Source: Gigaspora rosea
Taxonomy: Eukaryota > Glomeromycota > Glomeromycetes > Diversisporales > Gigasporaceae
Direction of reading: 5' to 3'
DNA: 64,000 nucleotides
Assembly (NCBI GenBank): GCA_003550325.1
Contig: QKWP01000244.1
Span: 245,288-309,287 of the forward strand
The notes under the pieces are model-generated. The model did not search any database. It saw only the letters and a list, made by a program, of their open reading frames with translations, and had not been told where the DNA came from. Of this stretch, positions 12,154-22,564 are shown piece after piece; the first letter of the stretch is position 1; each line of letters opens with the position of its first letter. A program made the translations under genes and the position numbers.

Positions 12154-12526
12154 TGGGGTGATCGGTTAACTAATTGTAAAAAAGATCGAACAGATCGATT
12201 TTTTAATTGTGCTGTTATAGAAATCCTAGATCTTAAAATCCAACTATATATATACCCAATATAAAATAGGTTGAAAAAGTGTGCCTTTTAATATGTCGTG
12301 AGGAATTTTCTTTCTGCATTTTAATTTTTTATAGCAAATATTTATATGATTGGTGCAGGGTTTTCACTGCCACAATTAAATAACTTTAAAAACAGCAAAA
12401 CTGGCATAGTTAGATGATTCGCACAATAATAAATCGGCAAATTATATTTTTAAAAAAATATTTATTATACTTGTTTGATAAAGGTCTAAAAAATAGGTTT
12501 TTGAATTAGTTGACCGACCACCCCAG
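12154..12526. mobile_element. Non-autonomous element with 9-bp target duplication
   Basis: The left end, tggggtgatcggttaactaa, pairs with the right end, ttagttgaccgaccacccca, with three mismatches. Perfect direct repeats cacgtacgt flank it at 12145-12153 and 12527-12535. The element is 373 bp with no ORF. The 9-bp duplication fits a Mutator-like class, but the ends differ from the 7498-8871 element, so this is a separate family. Confidence 0.82.
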
Positions 12527-13284
12527 CACGTACGTACTTAATAAAATTTTTTGAGTAATAAACAAAATCTGTTAATTCCAGCACAATTTCGATGAACTCC
12601 GATCCGAGATTTTGGGTATCTTCCTATACAAGTTTTTCCAAACTTAACGTTAAGTTCACGTGAAAGAAAATTTTTTATTTATTTTCGGCTAATAACGATA
12701 AAGTTTTCATTGTAATCTTTTGCCAAAATAAGTAAGCTATTCTCAAAATATTATATAATGATGAGCTAATCAGGCTTAGAACTTGTTAACTATGATTGAG
12801 TTATTTTCCTTGTTCGTACGTACGAAAAGTATCAGTTTTTTTCCTTATACTACTGTACTAATCCAATGGACATACATGCTATTGTTTATTGATTCGTTAA
12901 TATTGGAATTTCGATATGCAAACTTAAATGGCTTGGGGAGTCCAGTATAGTATACCAATTAAGAACGGCAAACTGAGATTTTCAAACTTTATACTATATA
13001 TCTTGTATAGTGAAAGAACACAATTTTTTTATTGTTTGGTGATTGCTAAAAATAGTAATGATATGTCATCATAAGAATACGCGGGAACATTTACATACAG
13101 CTAATTATTTTCAATTTCTTGAAATGATATAAATAGTGATGTACCACGTACGTGCTGAATTTGATTAATTTTTGATTTCTTTCTGTTTCACGTTATCTGT
13201 TTATTCAAAATTATAAATAAAAATATATTTTTTTTAATTACTATAACTTTTTATGTCATTTAAGTATCTTTTAGATTAAAAAAT

Positions 13285-14394
13285 ATGTCAAATATTAAAG
13301 AGGAATCTACTCAGAAATTAATTGATGAACCTACTTACGTATGGCAGATAAAGGACTTTCAAGACCTTTATCAAAGTATGAGCAAAGGAAAATACATCAT
13401 GAGTGATAGATTTAGTTCCCCAAAACCAGTTTACATTGAACCAAGGACTGGTCTCAAAAAACCAATGCATACATGGCGTTTAAAATTTTATCCTCATGGA
13501 AAAAATTCTGTTGATGGATGTTTATCAATTTATCTTAAAGCATTCCCATCAGAATGTGAAAAATCCATGTCTACATTATCAAGACTGATTAGATATCGAA
13601 TTGATTTATTTCGTATTAATTCAATGGAATCATTAACGCTTGATCGAATAACCAAACTTGGAAGTGCCGTTTCAAAAGAAACAATATTTAATCTTTCAAC
13701 ATGTGATTCTCATGGTAGAAGAAATATTTGTGGAATTAAGGATATTTTTAATGGATCAAATTTAACTACTACTCCTACTGAATTAGTAGTTACTGTACAT
13801 ATATTTTACGATGAACAAATTGTTAATCAACCCTCACAACCTTTCTTAACATCATTCGAGAATTATTTTGGAAATGATCTTTATAACGATATTGAATTTG
13901 AATTTGATTGTGGTCGAAAAATTCGTGCTGGCCGTATAGTATTAGCTTCTAGATCTGAATATTTTGAAAAATTATTTGGAGGTGAATGGCAAGAATCAAC
14001 TGCTTCTTCAATTTTGTTAAAAAATACAAAGTTTGAATCTTTTCATGCGGTACTATATTATCTTTATACGGATAAATTAGAAGAAGGTTTATCATTGGAA
14101 ATTCTTAAAAATCTTTATTTGGAGGCTGATATGCGTAGAATTGAAAAGTTACAGCAAATGGTAATCAAGAGGTTTTCGGAAATTTTGAATGTTACGAATA
14201 TGGATGAAATTTTGATTTACAGTTTGGAAATTGAAAATGAATATTTAAAAAAGACGGTATTACAATTTCTTAAGAAGAATTGGGATGATGTTAAAAATAC
14301 GGATCAGATGAGAAGAATGATGAAATTAGAGAACATTGATTGGGTTAGCTGGATTGATGAATTGTTGACTGCGAAAATGTTTTGCGGTTTGTAA
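13285..14394 (+). CDS. MATH-BTB domain protein (SPOP-like)
   Basis: A 369-residue protein from a single uninterrupted exon. A MATH/TRAF-like domain spans about residues 17-177 (opening YVWQIKDF, containing TWRLKFYPHG, closing with a hydrophobic strand before FYD). A BTB/POZ domain follows at about 193-300 (NDIEFEF, then VLASRSEYFEKLF, then FESFHAVLYYLYT). A helical BACK-like tail runs to the end. In this family MATH binds substrates, BTB dimerises and recruits CUL3, and the pair forms a ubiquitin-ligase adaptor; that role is inferred from the domains. The histidine usual before the BTB VLA motif is Gly here (RAGRIVLA). The ATG follows a very AT-rich leader and the frame ends in TAA. Paralogues are numerous in Glomeromycotina. 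There are no close gene neighbours; the gene is an island among repeats. Confidence 0.93.
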   Translation: MSNIKEESTQKLIDEPTYVWQIKDFQDLYQSMSKGKYIMSDRFSSPKPVYIEPRTGLKKPMHTWRLKFYPHGKNSVDGCLSIYLKAFPSECEKSMSTLSRLIRYRIDLFRINSMESLTLDRITKLGSAVSKETIFNLSTCDSHGRRNICGIKDIFNGSNLTTTPTELVVTVHIFYDEQIVNQPSQPFLTSFENYFGNDLYNDIEFEFDCGRKIRAGRIVLASRSEYFEKLFGGEWQESTASSILLKNTKFESFHAVLYYLYTDKLEEGLSLEILKNLYLEADMRRIEKLQQMVIKRFSEILNVTNMDEILIYSLEIENEYLKKTVLQFLKKNWDDVKNTDQMRRMMKLENIDWVSWIDELLTAKMFCGL

Positions 14395-15539
14395 TTAGTA
14401 AGGTTACAACTTGGATTTCTATCTCATTTGGAATAATAACCGAAACCTGAATATATATCTCATTTTTTTAGTCAAATAATGCCAAATTAGAATTGATTAA
14501 ATTGATGCTATAAATTATTGAATCTTCATTTTAAATAAGAAAATTATGCTCCTTAGAGTGATTTAGTGATTAGACATGAAATGTTGAATAAAAACGATCT
14601 GTTAGATCTAATAATCTATATCTCTTTCTGATTAATCAAAGATACCATACTTCATTACTGGGCAATAAGAATAGTATATCGAATATGTACACAATAAGTG
14701 AAAAACTTCGAATCGTAAATAATAAACTTTTCGAGTCGAAATACTTAATAATTTTAGCATCACCGGATTTCCGAGTTTTCAATACCTTCTAATCGGAATT
14801 TTATAGCTGTTTTCAAAAAGGTGCAGATCACTATATCATGGGAAATCCCCGATATTCCCAGATTTCTTATGTTTTCAAAGTCCGCTCTAATCTGAGTTTT
14901 AATTTTTACTGATCTAATTTTTCAGATTCTTCGATTTCCTATAGATATATGGAAATACATTTTTGAAAACGGCTGTAAAAAAGAAGTAAGATACCTTAGT
15001 AAAAATCGATACTTATTAATTCCCAATTTTTAATCATTGTCGGAAAACTATTGAAACTCCTTTCGCACTGAAATTAAAAATGGAGTATTATAAAATTCTT
15101 ATTTAATACGGAAATTTGAGACGAGTATAAAATTGTCAATCAGATTTGGTTAATTATTTTTATTTTAATATTATTTTATTAATTATATACAGTGAATTGG
15201 CTAGTTCGGTTAATGTTGACTACAGTATATAAAAATGTTAAAATTTTTGATAATTAAAAAACTATCTTAGAACGTATCGAAATAAAGATCTATAAACGTT
15301 AAAGTTTTAGAGACATGGTCGTAGATATTTTATTTCAGCCGCTGCTAAACGCTTAAAAATTATCTTTATAAGCACATGCATTAATATTAAACAAACTTTG
15401 CTGTCATCATTCAGGCGACTTTTTTCACTACCCTAAATTATGACATAGTATGTGATATACTATTTGATGTATGTCATATAAAATATAATTACTATTTAAA
15501 TAATACATTCTATACTATTTTATTATTTCTTTTTTCACA
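14395..15539. other. Downstream spacer with a small inverted repeat
   Basis: No gene seen. An inverted repeat pairs agctgttttcaaaaa (14806) with tttttgaaaacggct (14959), an element of about 170 bp. Confidence 0.4.
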
Positions 15540-15851
15540 ATGAGCAATACGCAAGAAATTCATAATTATCTTGTTGATTCGATTATTAAATTTAAACAGC
15601 CAAATCGTAGTTTTTTATATAAAGTTTTAAAAGGTGTATCTCAATAAGCTATTATTAGCGTATACTCTTTCTCCAAAAAATATCAAGTTCCCAATGATTA
15701 TACAGTAGAAACAACATTGGGGTAGAGATGTACTATTCGATGTTCTATTGATTACAATGAAAAGGGGCCAATTTTTCAAATCTACTTTGGAAAAAATTTC
15801 GAATACGAATTTTCAATTAAGACAGCTATCGATATTAAAAACTTTTTTTAA
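15540..15851 (+). pseudogene. Small hypothetical protein relic with two in-frame stops
   Basis: From the ATG at 15540 a single frame of 104 codons runs to the TAA at 15849-15851, interrupted only by TAA at 15645-15647 and TAG at 15723-15725. The frame keeps coding character on both sides of the stops: a start reading MSNTQEIHNYLVDSI, and later RCTIRCSIDYNEKGPIFQIYFG. I do not recognise a named family and give no function. The layout suggests a recently dead gene with two nonsense changes and no frameshift. An alternative is that a short intron removes one stop, but I see no good splice pair. Confidence 0.5.
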
Positions 15852-16577
15852 TAAATCAATGTATACCATAAATTGAAGATCGCTTCAATGTAAATTTTAA
15901 TAATAATAGAAAGAGATGGGTTTTACTGATAAAAAGAGATGGATTTTACCGATAAAAAGAGATGGATTTTGACGTAAGAATTATATCATATTAGTTTATT
16001 GGTTTTGGGGTACAGTTTTATATGCGTCATGTGATTGATGTATATTATGATCAGGGACACGGAAATATTATTTCGATTGAAAATGTCCTGATTATATGCA
16101 AAGATTATGATCAATCAAATAGTAATTCGGGTTTTTAATTTAGGCCCAATTCCAAAAATGCGCCTTAATTATTAACAAAGTAAATTTTTTTTTGTGATAC
16201 TAGAAAGGCTTTCTTCGATCCCTAATTAGAATCCAATTTGTTATTATAATGCAAATAAAAATTTAATCTAGTTATATATTTAAATACTTTTGTTTTCAAA
16301 ACTATTCAAGAAATAAATGTAAAAATTATAGATATAAAATTAACAAATCATTTATTATTCGAATTAATCTTGTATAAAATATCAACTTGTTTATATTATT
16401 CTTTCTTGGTATTCTTTGGTATTCCTACTTAGGGATGGTTTAAACCATTTTTTCACCGTTTTAGTGAAGTGCAGAAAATCACATAATTAGGGTTTACATA
16501 GATCATACCCCCCGGACTATTGACCAATCAAATTTTATCTTTATTTAAAAAAGTCTTTGACCCGAGAATAAGCTACC

Positions 16578-17312
16578 ACACGATCGACAATAGTCGCTAC
16601 ATAGTAAAGTCCAAATTTTACTATGTGAATTGATTATAGTCGCGTAAGTAAACTTATTTAATTAGCAATTCACGTAAGAACAGGAAATTTTAATTATAAA
16701 AGTTGGGGATAAATATTTATATAGTTTTAATATAGTATATGGAATCCAATTTCCCACAATTATATAGTAAAAAGATGGGTTTTTTTAAAATTCAAAATTT
16801 CAGCTCTTAGTAAAGTATCTTTTATTTTTAGAAAATTCTACTGAACTTTTAATAAAAAGAAAGCCAAATACCATATTTTTATGCCTATATAATTTAATTT
16901 TATATTATATTTCAACTATTAATACTTTATATTGTAGGCAAACTGGATTTCAATATTTCGGAATTTTATAGTAAATTTGCCCTACTTTTATTATATAAAC
17001 TGTCCTGTTCTTACGTGAATTGCTAATTAAGTTACTTTAAAATTTTTATCAATATTGGAAAGCTTTTTATTATTTGACTTTTGATTTTTACGTTCAACGA
17101 AAAAATTAAAATTTTTTAAAAAAATATATTTGACGAACATAAAAATTAAAAGTTAAATAATAAAAGCTTCTTTAATGTTAATAAAATTTCGAAGTATGTG
17201 TATTTTGATGTTCCAAACAAGTTTACTTAATCGATAATTATCAATTGAGATAGTAAAATTTAGACTTTACTATGTAGCAACTACTGGTATCTACGATTGA
17301 CCAAAAATCAAT
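16578..17312. mobile_element. Foldback with a foldback inside it
   Basis: The left arm has gctacatagtaaagtc (16597) and aattagcaattcacgtaaga (16660). The right arm has their complements, gactttactatgtagc and tcttacgtgaattgctaatt. At the axis, ttattatttgacttttgat pairs with ttaaaagttaaataataaa, a second hairpin of about 150 bp. No coding capacity. Confidence 0.75.
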
Positions 17313-17518
17313 TTTATCTGAAAAGAATTTATTTCACAAGAACTACTAATCCGATTTGGCTGAAATTTTAATATGATATAGAACAATATTATATCTATCA
17401 ACAGTAAAAATTTCAGCTCATTTTTATAAATGGTTATTAAGAAATTCAAATCCGGATATTATTATTGGCTATTTATACTAATATATATATAGGACGTGAT
17501 AAAATAGGGACCCCTCCC

Positions 17519-17647
17519 CAGGGTTGGCAATGGAACCAATGGAGTTCAATGGTTGTGCGAATGGAGCTCAAAAACTAGTATCCATTGGCTCCATTCAGAG
17601 CTCCATTGGCTCCATTCGCAGCTCCATTGACTCCATTGCCAACCCAG
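17519..17647. mobile_element. hAT-type MITE built from CAATGGAGC words
   Basis: Terminal inverted repeats cagggttggcaatgga and tccattgccaacccag bound a 129-bp element. The inside is almost entirely the word caatggag or its complement ctccattg, spaced by gaatgga-type variants. CAGGG-type ends are characteristic of hAT elements. The flanking 8-mers (ccccteccc-like left, cctctctc right) match only imperfectly, so the target duplication is eroded or absent. Confidence 0.75.
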
Positions 17648-17878
17648 CCTCTCTCCCCCTAAAAAATACGTGATTTTCTGCACTTCCCTTAATACATGTG
17701 GTGATTAAAGTCTGAATAGTTAAATCTCGATTTTAAATATATACAGATTATATTCATCACCTGTTTTTAATTACGTAATAAAAAAACTTTTGGAGAGTAG
17801 TGGTTTGGGATCATATTTAAAATTATTAAAGTTTCGGTGAAACATTCGCAGGGTAGCGTTGGCATTTTGAAATTTTAA

Positions 17879-18094
17879 ACGTATAGTTCGTTTTCAAAGA
17901 TCAAAAAAGGAACACAACCGCTGTCACAGCCGTCATTAAAAAGTTTCGATGGCCCATCTCGATTCTTCCTAGATCGTGTGGTAAGATTTTATATGTTAGA
18001 CTGGGTTCATACTCATAATCACTATCATTGCCGTCGTCGTCCTGCCAATCCTGTTAACATTGGTACTCCTGATTGGTTTTTTTTGAGCGCCTAG
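17879..18094 (+). other. Uncharacterised open frame without a start, possible exon
   Basis: A 71-codon open stretch with higher GC than its surroundings reads sensible residues, including RFFLDRVVRFYMLDWVHTHN and an Arg-rich stretch ending in NIGTPDWFF before TAG. There is no ATG at its head. The interior ATG is at about 18006. It could be an exon or a relic. No family is recognised and I infer no function. Confidence 0.3.
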
Positions 18095-20010
18095 ATGTGT
18101 ATCTATAAAATAACATTCTTGCCGTTAATCGAACCTTCAATCCAGTGAGAAGAAAGAAAGGAAAAAAAAAATAGGTAAGTATTTAAAGTGATCCAAATAT
18201 CCTATATATGGTTTGTTAACATTCAGTAGTGAGAGAATTTTTCAATATCCGCAAAGGATATCCCAACATCCTTGTGTATGAATACCCACGTTCTTTGTCA
18301 ATATTAATTTTCACCTCGAGGATGAACAAGTGTATTTTGTAACTGAATAATTTGTGTAGCCTAGAAGTCTAGGTGCGATATCTAAGGTTTATGTTAATAT
18401 ATCGTGACGATCCGATTCTTTAATAAAGTTTTTCAGGCTTCGATGTCTTGGTATAATAAGAACCGAATTCTCATGTAACCCGATTCGAGTATACATTGTT
18501 AAACTGATAAAGTTTTATTGTTATATCTTATCGTTATTATGAATGGGAGAATATCTTCGCCTCCTCGTGTGAATTGTAGATAAATGTGCGTACGAGAAAT
18601 GCTTTTATATGTTGTTTTGGGACCTGTGATTTAAGCCAATTAAATATATTGCACGATTGTGTAACAATACAAAACTCGTCAATTTGTCATGATTCGAATC
18701 GTGTAATTTTTAGCTTGCGAGTCGAAATATACTAAAATTTGTGAAATAAACTTTCCTTTGCCTATCGGAATATAAATATGCTTGATTTTGTAAATAGTAA
18801 TTTAACTTCAAATAATCAATGATTCGAGTAAAATTCGAATGAGTTACTCTTTAGTTTAATTTGTGAATCACGAGTTAACACGAGTAGCGTGATTAAAGTT
18901 TATGAATTCTGAGTGAGGTGCAGAAACTTGGTGACGTCATAATGGCTGGCCCACAATTCTAATATTAGAAATGATGGATAATTTAACTAATTAATATATA
19001 TGAGTTCCGTCAAGATCGTTGCGATAATCATAAATTAAATCCCTCGATACAGGTTTTCCTTGGCAGTACACATAAGTATCTACAAAATATGTTATACTTC
19101 CAAAAAGAACGTAAAGAATTTGAGGTAAATGCATCTAATTAATATCTAATTATTTCTATGTATTATATGATAAAAAACTTTTTTTCTCGATAATTTACAT
19201 TATATACCGGTATATTATATTATAATAAAAATAATTTATACGTTATTCTCATTTTAGCGAAGTGACCCATTCTATTAGTATAAAGTTTAAAAATTCATTA
19301 TATCGAAGGTTTATTTATTAATCAATTCACTATTTTAAAAGAATTCCAAACAGGCGTGTTTTGAGTCTAACACCTAACATCATATAACGAATGATTATAT
19401 CGCCAGATATTATGACACATATCTAAAGTTGTGACATAAGTCAATATTACGGCATATCTACAAACGTTAGTTTGTGACTTTTTGACGTATCGTATCGGTC
19501 ATGTCTTGAGCTACGACTGTGGATGCTACAAAAAAGTTAAGTCATCCATCTATGTCATAAATTCTGCATTATCCAGCAACAATTTTTCGGATATCAACCA
19601 AAAATTTAGCTCGACCACACTAATATTTTATGTTTATTTTCTATGTCAGGACTTTTCGGCATTATATACTATAAACGTTATATTTCCGTGTTATATCTCT
19701 ACTAACTCCGTGTTATCTTTGATACATTCCGTGTTTAACTGATTCCGTAATTCTGAGGCATTCCGTGAAATGCAGAAAATCATCAGCATTATTATTACAT
19801 GTAGTAAAGATATAGTATTATATGTAATAACTCATTTATTCCCCGCGAAGCGGGTAATAAATAGTACTTATTTGTAGTAATATTTATTATACAAAGTATT
19901 TATCAAAATTTTTGTAACAATATGTTATAGAAATTGCAATGTATTTAAGGCGTCGGTTTCGACAGTGGTATTTATTAAGTATCATAATAATTGTTACATA
20001 AATGAGTGTA
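18095..20010. other. Non-coding stretch
   Basis: No gene supported. The open frame at 19482-19742 is low-complexity and contains the repeated word ttccgtg (19684-19766), so it looks like another word-rich repeat. gtgaaatgcagaaaatca near 19768 is a lone end of the 16461-17692 type. Confidence 0.4.
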
Positions 20011-20011
20011 C

Positions 20012-20122
20012 AACTAACCACACGTGCACTTTTGTGCCTAATTTAAGTAGTCCGCCCGAAGGTTCTACACTAGCTGCCATACCTGCAAACCAACTACGGG
20101 AATTGCCTATTTAAACACCGCA
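20012..20122 (-). mobile_element. SINE-body copy, minus strand
   Basis: The reverse complement carries the same ordered landmarks as the 38-kb element: taggcaattcccgtagttgg, gcaggtatggcagctagtgt, cggactacttaaattaggca and gtgcacgtgtgg. It is well conserved and therefore younger than the decayed copy at 49864-49945. The tRNA-like head is missing. Confidence 0.8.
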
Positions 20123-20129
20123 CCCATAT

Positions 20130-21070
20130 TCCGATTATATTATTAGAAATTGCAATGAATTAATTTTTTCATAATGAATTAATTTAGAGCATTTCGTTTG
20201 ATTTATGGTTTGCAAAATTCTGTATCCCTCAAAAAATTTTTTATAGTGGTTTGCAAAAAGGGGTGACCTCTAGATGTAAAATTGGCCGATTTTAGCAGAT
20301 CTTTTGATTCTCCGACAATTTTTAAAGATTTCGAAAGATGTGACCTCTGCAGATCACAATGTCGTGTGAAAATCGGAGATTTTATAGATTTTTTGAGTTA
20401 AACCGATTTCAAAGAAATATAAACGTAACCAATCGAAAATATAAAGTAACAGACAATTTTGAATCTCAGTGATTCTCAGCCATCATCATTAAAAAATCAC
20501 CGCTAATTTCTAATTTCTGAATATATATATATATTAAGCTTTAATAGACTTAGATACTACATAATATTAAAATTTAGTGTATTATTACGTCTTTTATTAA
20601 ATATTATGTAATAGTCTAAAGTATATAAAAAATTAGAAATCAAAAAATTGGAAATCAAAAATCGGATAATTTTTTGGGGATATCGATAGAGTTTTGTAAT
20701 AGTGTTCCGGAAAAGATTCGGATCGGGTCCATGATTTTAAGATCCGCTTAGGTACGGATCCGAATACCCGATCTGGGGGACGTCTAAAGCGGAGCAGATT
20801 CTTATAATACTGTATCGGTATATATTTTATCGAATTAACTTTAGGGTTAGGAACATCTTAGATTAGGGTCAGGTGGATTTTAGTTAGCTATATATAAGCA
20901 AAATTGCCTTCCCGACATTTTAATTAACCTACCCAAGATAGGTTTAAACTGGTGTTTTTTGCATTTTTTAGGTTTTCACTTGTTTTGATCAAAACTATAT
21001 ATACCTAATTCCCGATCCTAAGATATCGATCCGGATCCATTTGGATCCGATTTGATTTTTTGGATATTTT
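20130..21070. other. Non-coding, repeat debris
   Basis: Includes a small inverted repeat (tagacttagatactacataa near 20548 against ttatgtaatagtctaaagta near 20604), a telomere-like ttagggttagg tract near 20842 and the phrase gccttcccgacat near 20908. No gene. Confidence 0.4.
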
Positions 21071-21071
21071 A

Positions 21072-21284
21072 CAGCTGATTTGAAAATTAGTGGGACACTT
21101 GAAAAATTTTGAAACCTTTCGGTTTCGTCTTATGAATCATCTAACTCTTCGGAAACCATGTCACGGTCTTCGGAACTTCGGCCGATAATGGCGATGAAGA
21201 GTTAGATGATTCATAAGACGAAACCGAAAGTGTTTCAAAAATGAGAAAATTTTTCAAGTGTCCCACTAATTTTCAAATCAGCTG
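21072..21284. mobile_element. Foldback MITE with arms of about 85 bp
   Basis: The ends cagctgatttgaaaattagt and actaattttcaaatcagctg are perfect inverses. The pairing continues through gtgggacacttgaaaa and tcgtcttatgaatcatctaa, with a loop of about 45 bp. The transcript would be an exceptionally stable hairpin. It abuts the next element directly. Confidence 0.85.
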
Positions 21285-21292
21285 AAAATGGG

Positions 21293-21572
21293 TGGCAATC
21301 ATTTCACCGACAAATCACTTCATAGACACCGACAAATTATTCACCGACAAGTTCATTTTACCGACAGTTTATTTCACCGACAAAGTAATTCTGGTCATTG
21401 TTGTTAGGGTCAGGGTAGAATTAGGGTTAAAGTTGGTGTGCTTTATAGAAAAAAACTTGTCGGTAAAATGAGCTTCGGTGAAATGAATTGTCAGTAAAAT
21501 GAACTTGTCGGTGAATAATTTGTCGATGAAATGGGGTGACTATGAAGTGATTGTCGGTGAAATAATACGGAC
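21293..21572. mobile_element. Foldback element built from TTTCACCGACA words, copy 2
   Basis: The left arm repeats atttcaccgaca, ttcaccgacaagttcat and ttttaccgaca. The right arm carries the complements (cttgtcggtaaaat, tgtcggtgaataa). The axis has ttagggtcagggtagaatta, a degenerate telomere-like tract as in the 6790-7042 copy. Confidence 0.78.
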
Positions 21573-22564
21573 CAAATTTTTTATAATAAAGATTTTTTAT
21601 AACTTTGAACAAGAACAACTTAACAGAAACTTAAACTAAATTCAATAAAAATAATTTTTACAAACTTGCATAATTAATTTTTATCAAATTTGGTTAAGTT
21701 ATATTTGTTTAAATATAGTATTTAATAATACCGGATGGTTGCCGCTCAATTTCCCGAAAGTTATTTCCCCGACAGGACATTTACATGAAGTAGGGTTAGC
21801 ATTTGATTAGTTGCGGCTATACATTTTTAACAGATTGTCACTCTGTATGAAAAAATTACCCTACGTTGTTGATATAGTGACCAGAGGTAAAATAATGTAT
21901 TAATAATTACTATACATGTAATCATATTTATCACATGTAATTATTATTATATATAATAATAAAAAATATTATTACATGAAAAGCCTATACGTATAATTGA
22001 TAAACTAACTTATACGTAAAAATTTAAAATAACTGTGGCATAGGGAGAAAGGACGTATGCTCATACATATGGTCGCATTTTATAATACTGTACTACTAAC
22101 TAGGCCAATCTATACACGTAACGTACGTACGTACGTATGTACATAAAGTATGTGAAAAAACATTGGGTTGTTACTAAGAATGCATTTAACAAATTAAATA
22201 TTTTATGGAGAATCATATTCATTTTATGATCGATAAATTTCTCTTTTTGTCTTGAACGAACTGTGAGTAGTTTTTTTTTTATTCCCAAAAGTTTTTGTTG
22301 CTTGATCATCCTTTGAAACAAAAAGTCGCTAATCTTAAAAGAAACTTTTGTGTATTATACTTTATAAATCCAGTGGTACAAACCGAGAATCTGTATTGCC
22401 CCTTGAAAGCTCCTGAATTTAATCTTGTAATAAGATTTTCTTTTCATATTTATACCTCCACGCGACAACCTACTATAAAACACGATTTCCACTTTTTCCC
22501 TCTCCCAGAAAACTTTAATCCTCTGTTTCTGATTGTCGATATAAATTATACTTGATAACTCGTA
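21573..22564. promoter_or_regulatory. Kinase 5' region with (ACGT)n tract
   Basis: No gene supported between the foldback and the kinase. A perfect acgtacgtacgtacgtatgtac run lies near 22120-22142, about 430 bp upstream of the kinase ATG. Short ACGTACGT palindromes also occur near 12145, 12818, 13144 (140 bp upstream of the MATH-BTB gene) and 55270-55305. A regulatory role is only a possibility; it may be a microsatellite. Confidence 0.35.

Larger units (their letters stand above)
16461..17692. mobile_element. 1.2-kb TIR element hosting further elements
   Basis: Left end ttagtgaagtgcagaaaatc (16461) and inverted right end ttaagggaagtgcagaaaat (17692 backward) match closely, including gtgcagaaaatcac. 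Inside lies a large foldback (16578-17312), within that a smaller foldback (about 17036-17195), and a separate hAT-type MITE (17519-17647). A single further end (gtgaaatgcagaaaatca) is seen near 19768. No transposase ORF. Confidence 0.7.

Noticed and set aside
21427..21618. A small protein with repeated H-R-Q motifs on the minus strand
   Set aside because: The periodicity is the TTTCACCGACA word of the foldback element translated in one frame.
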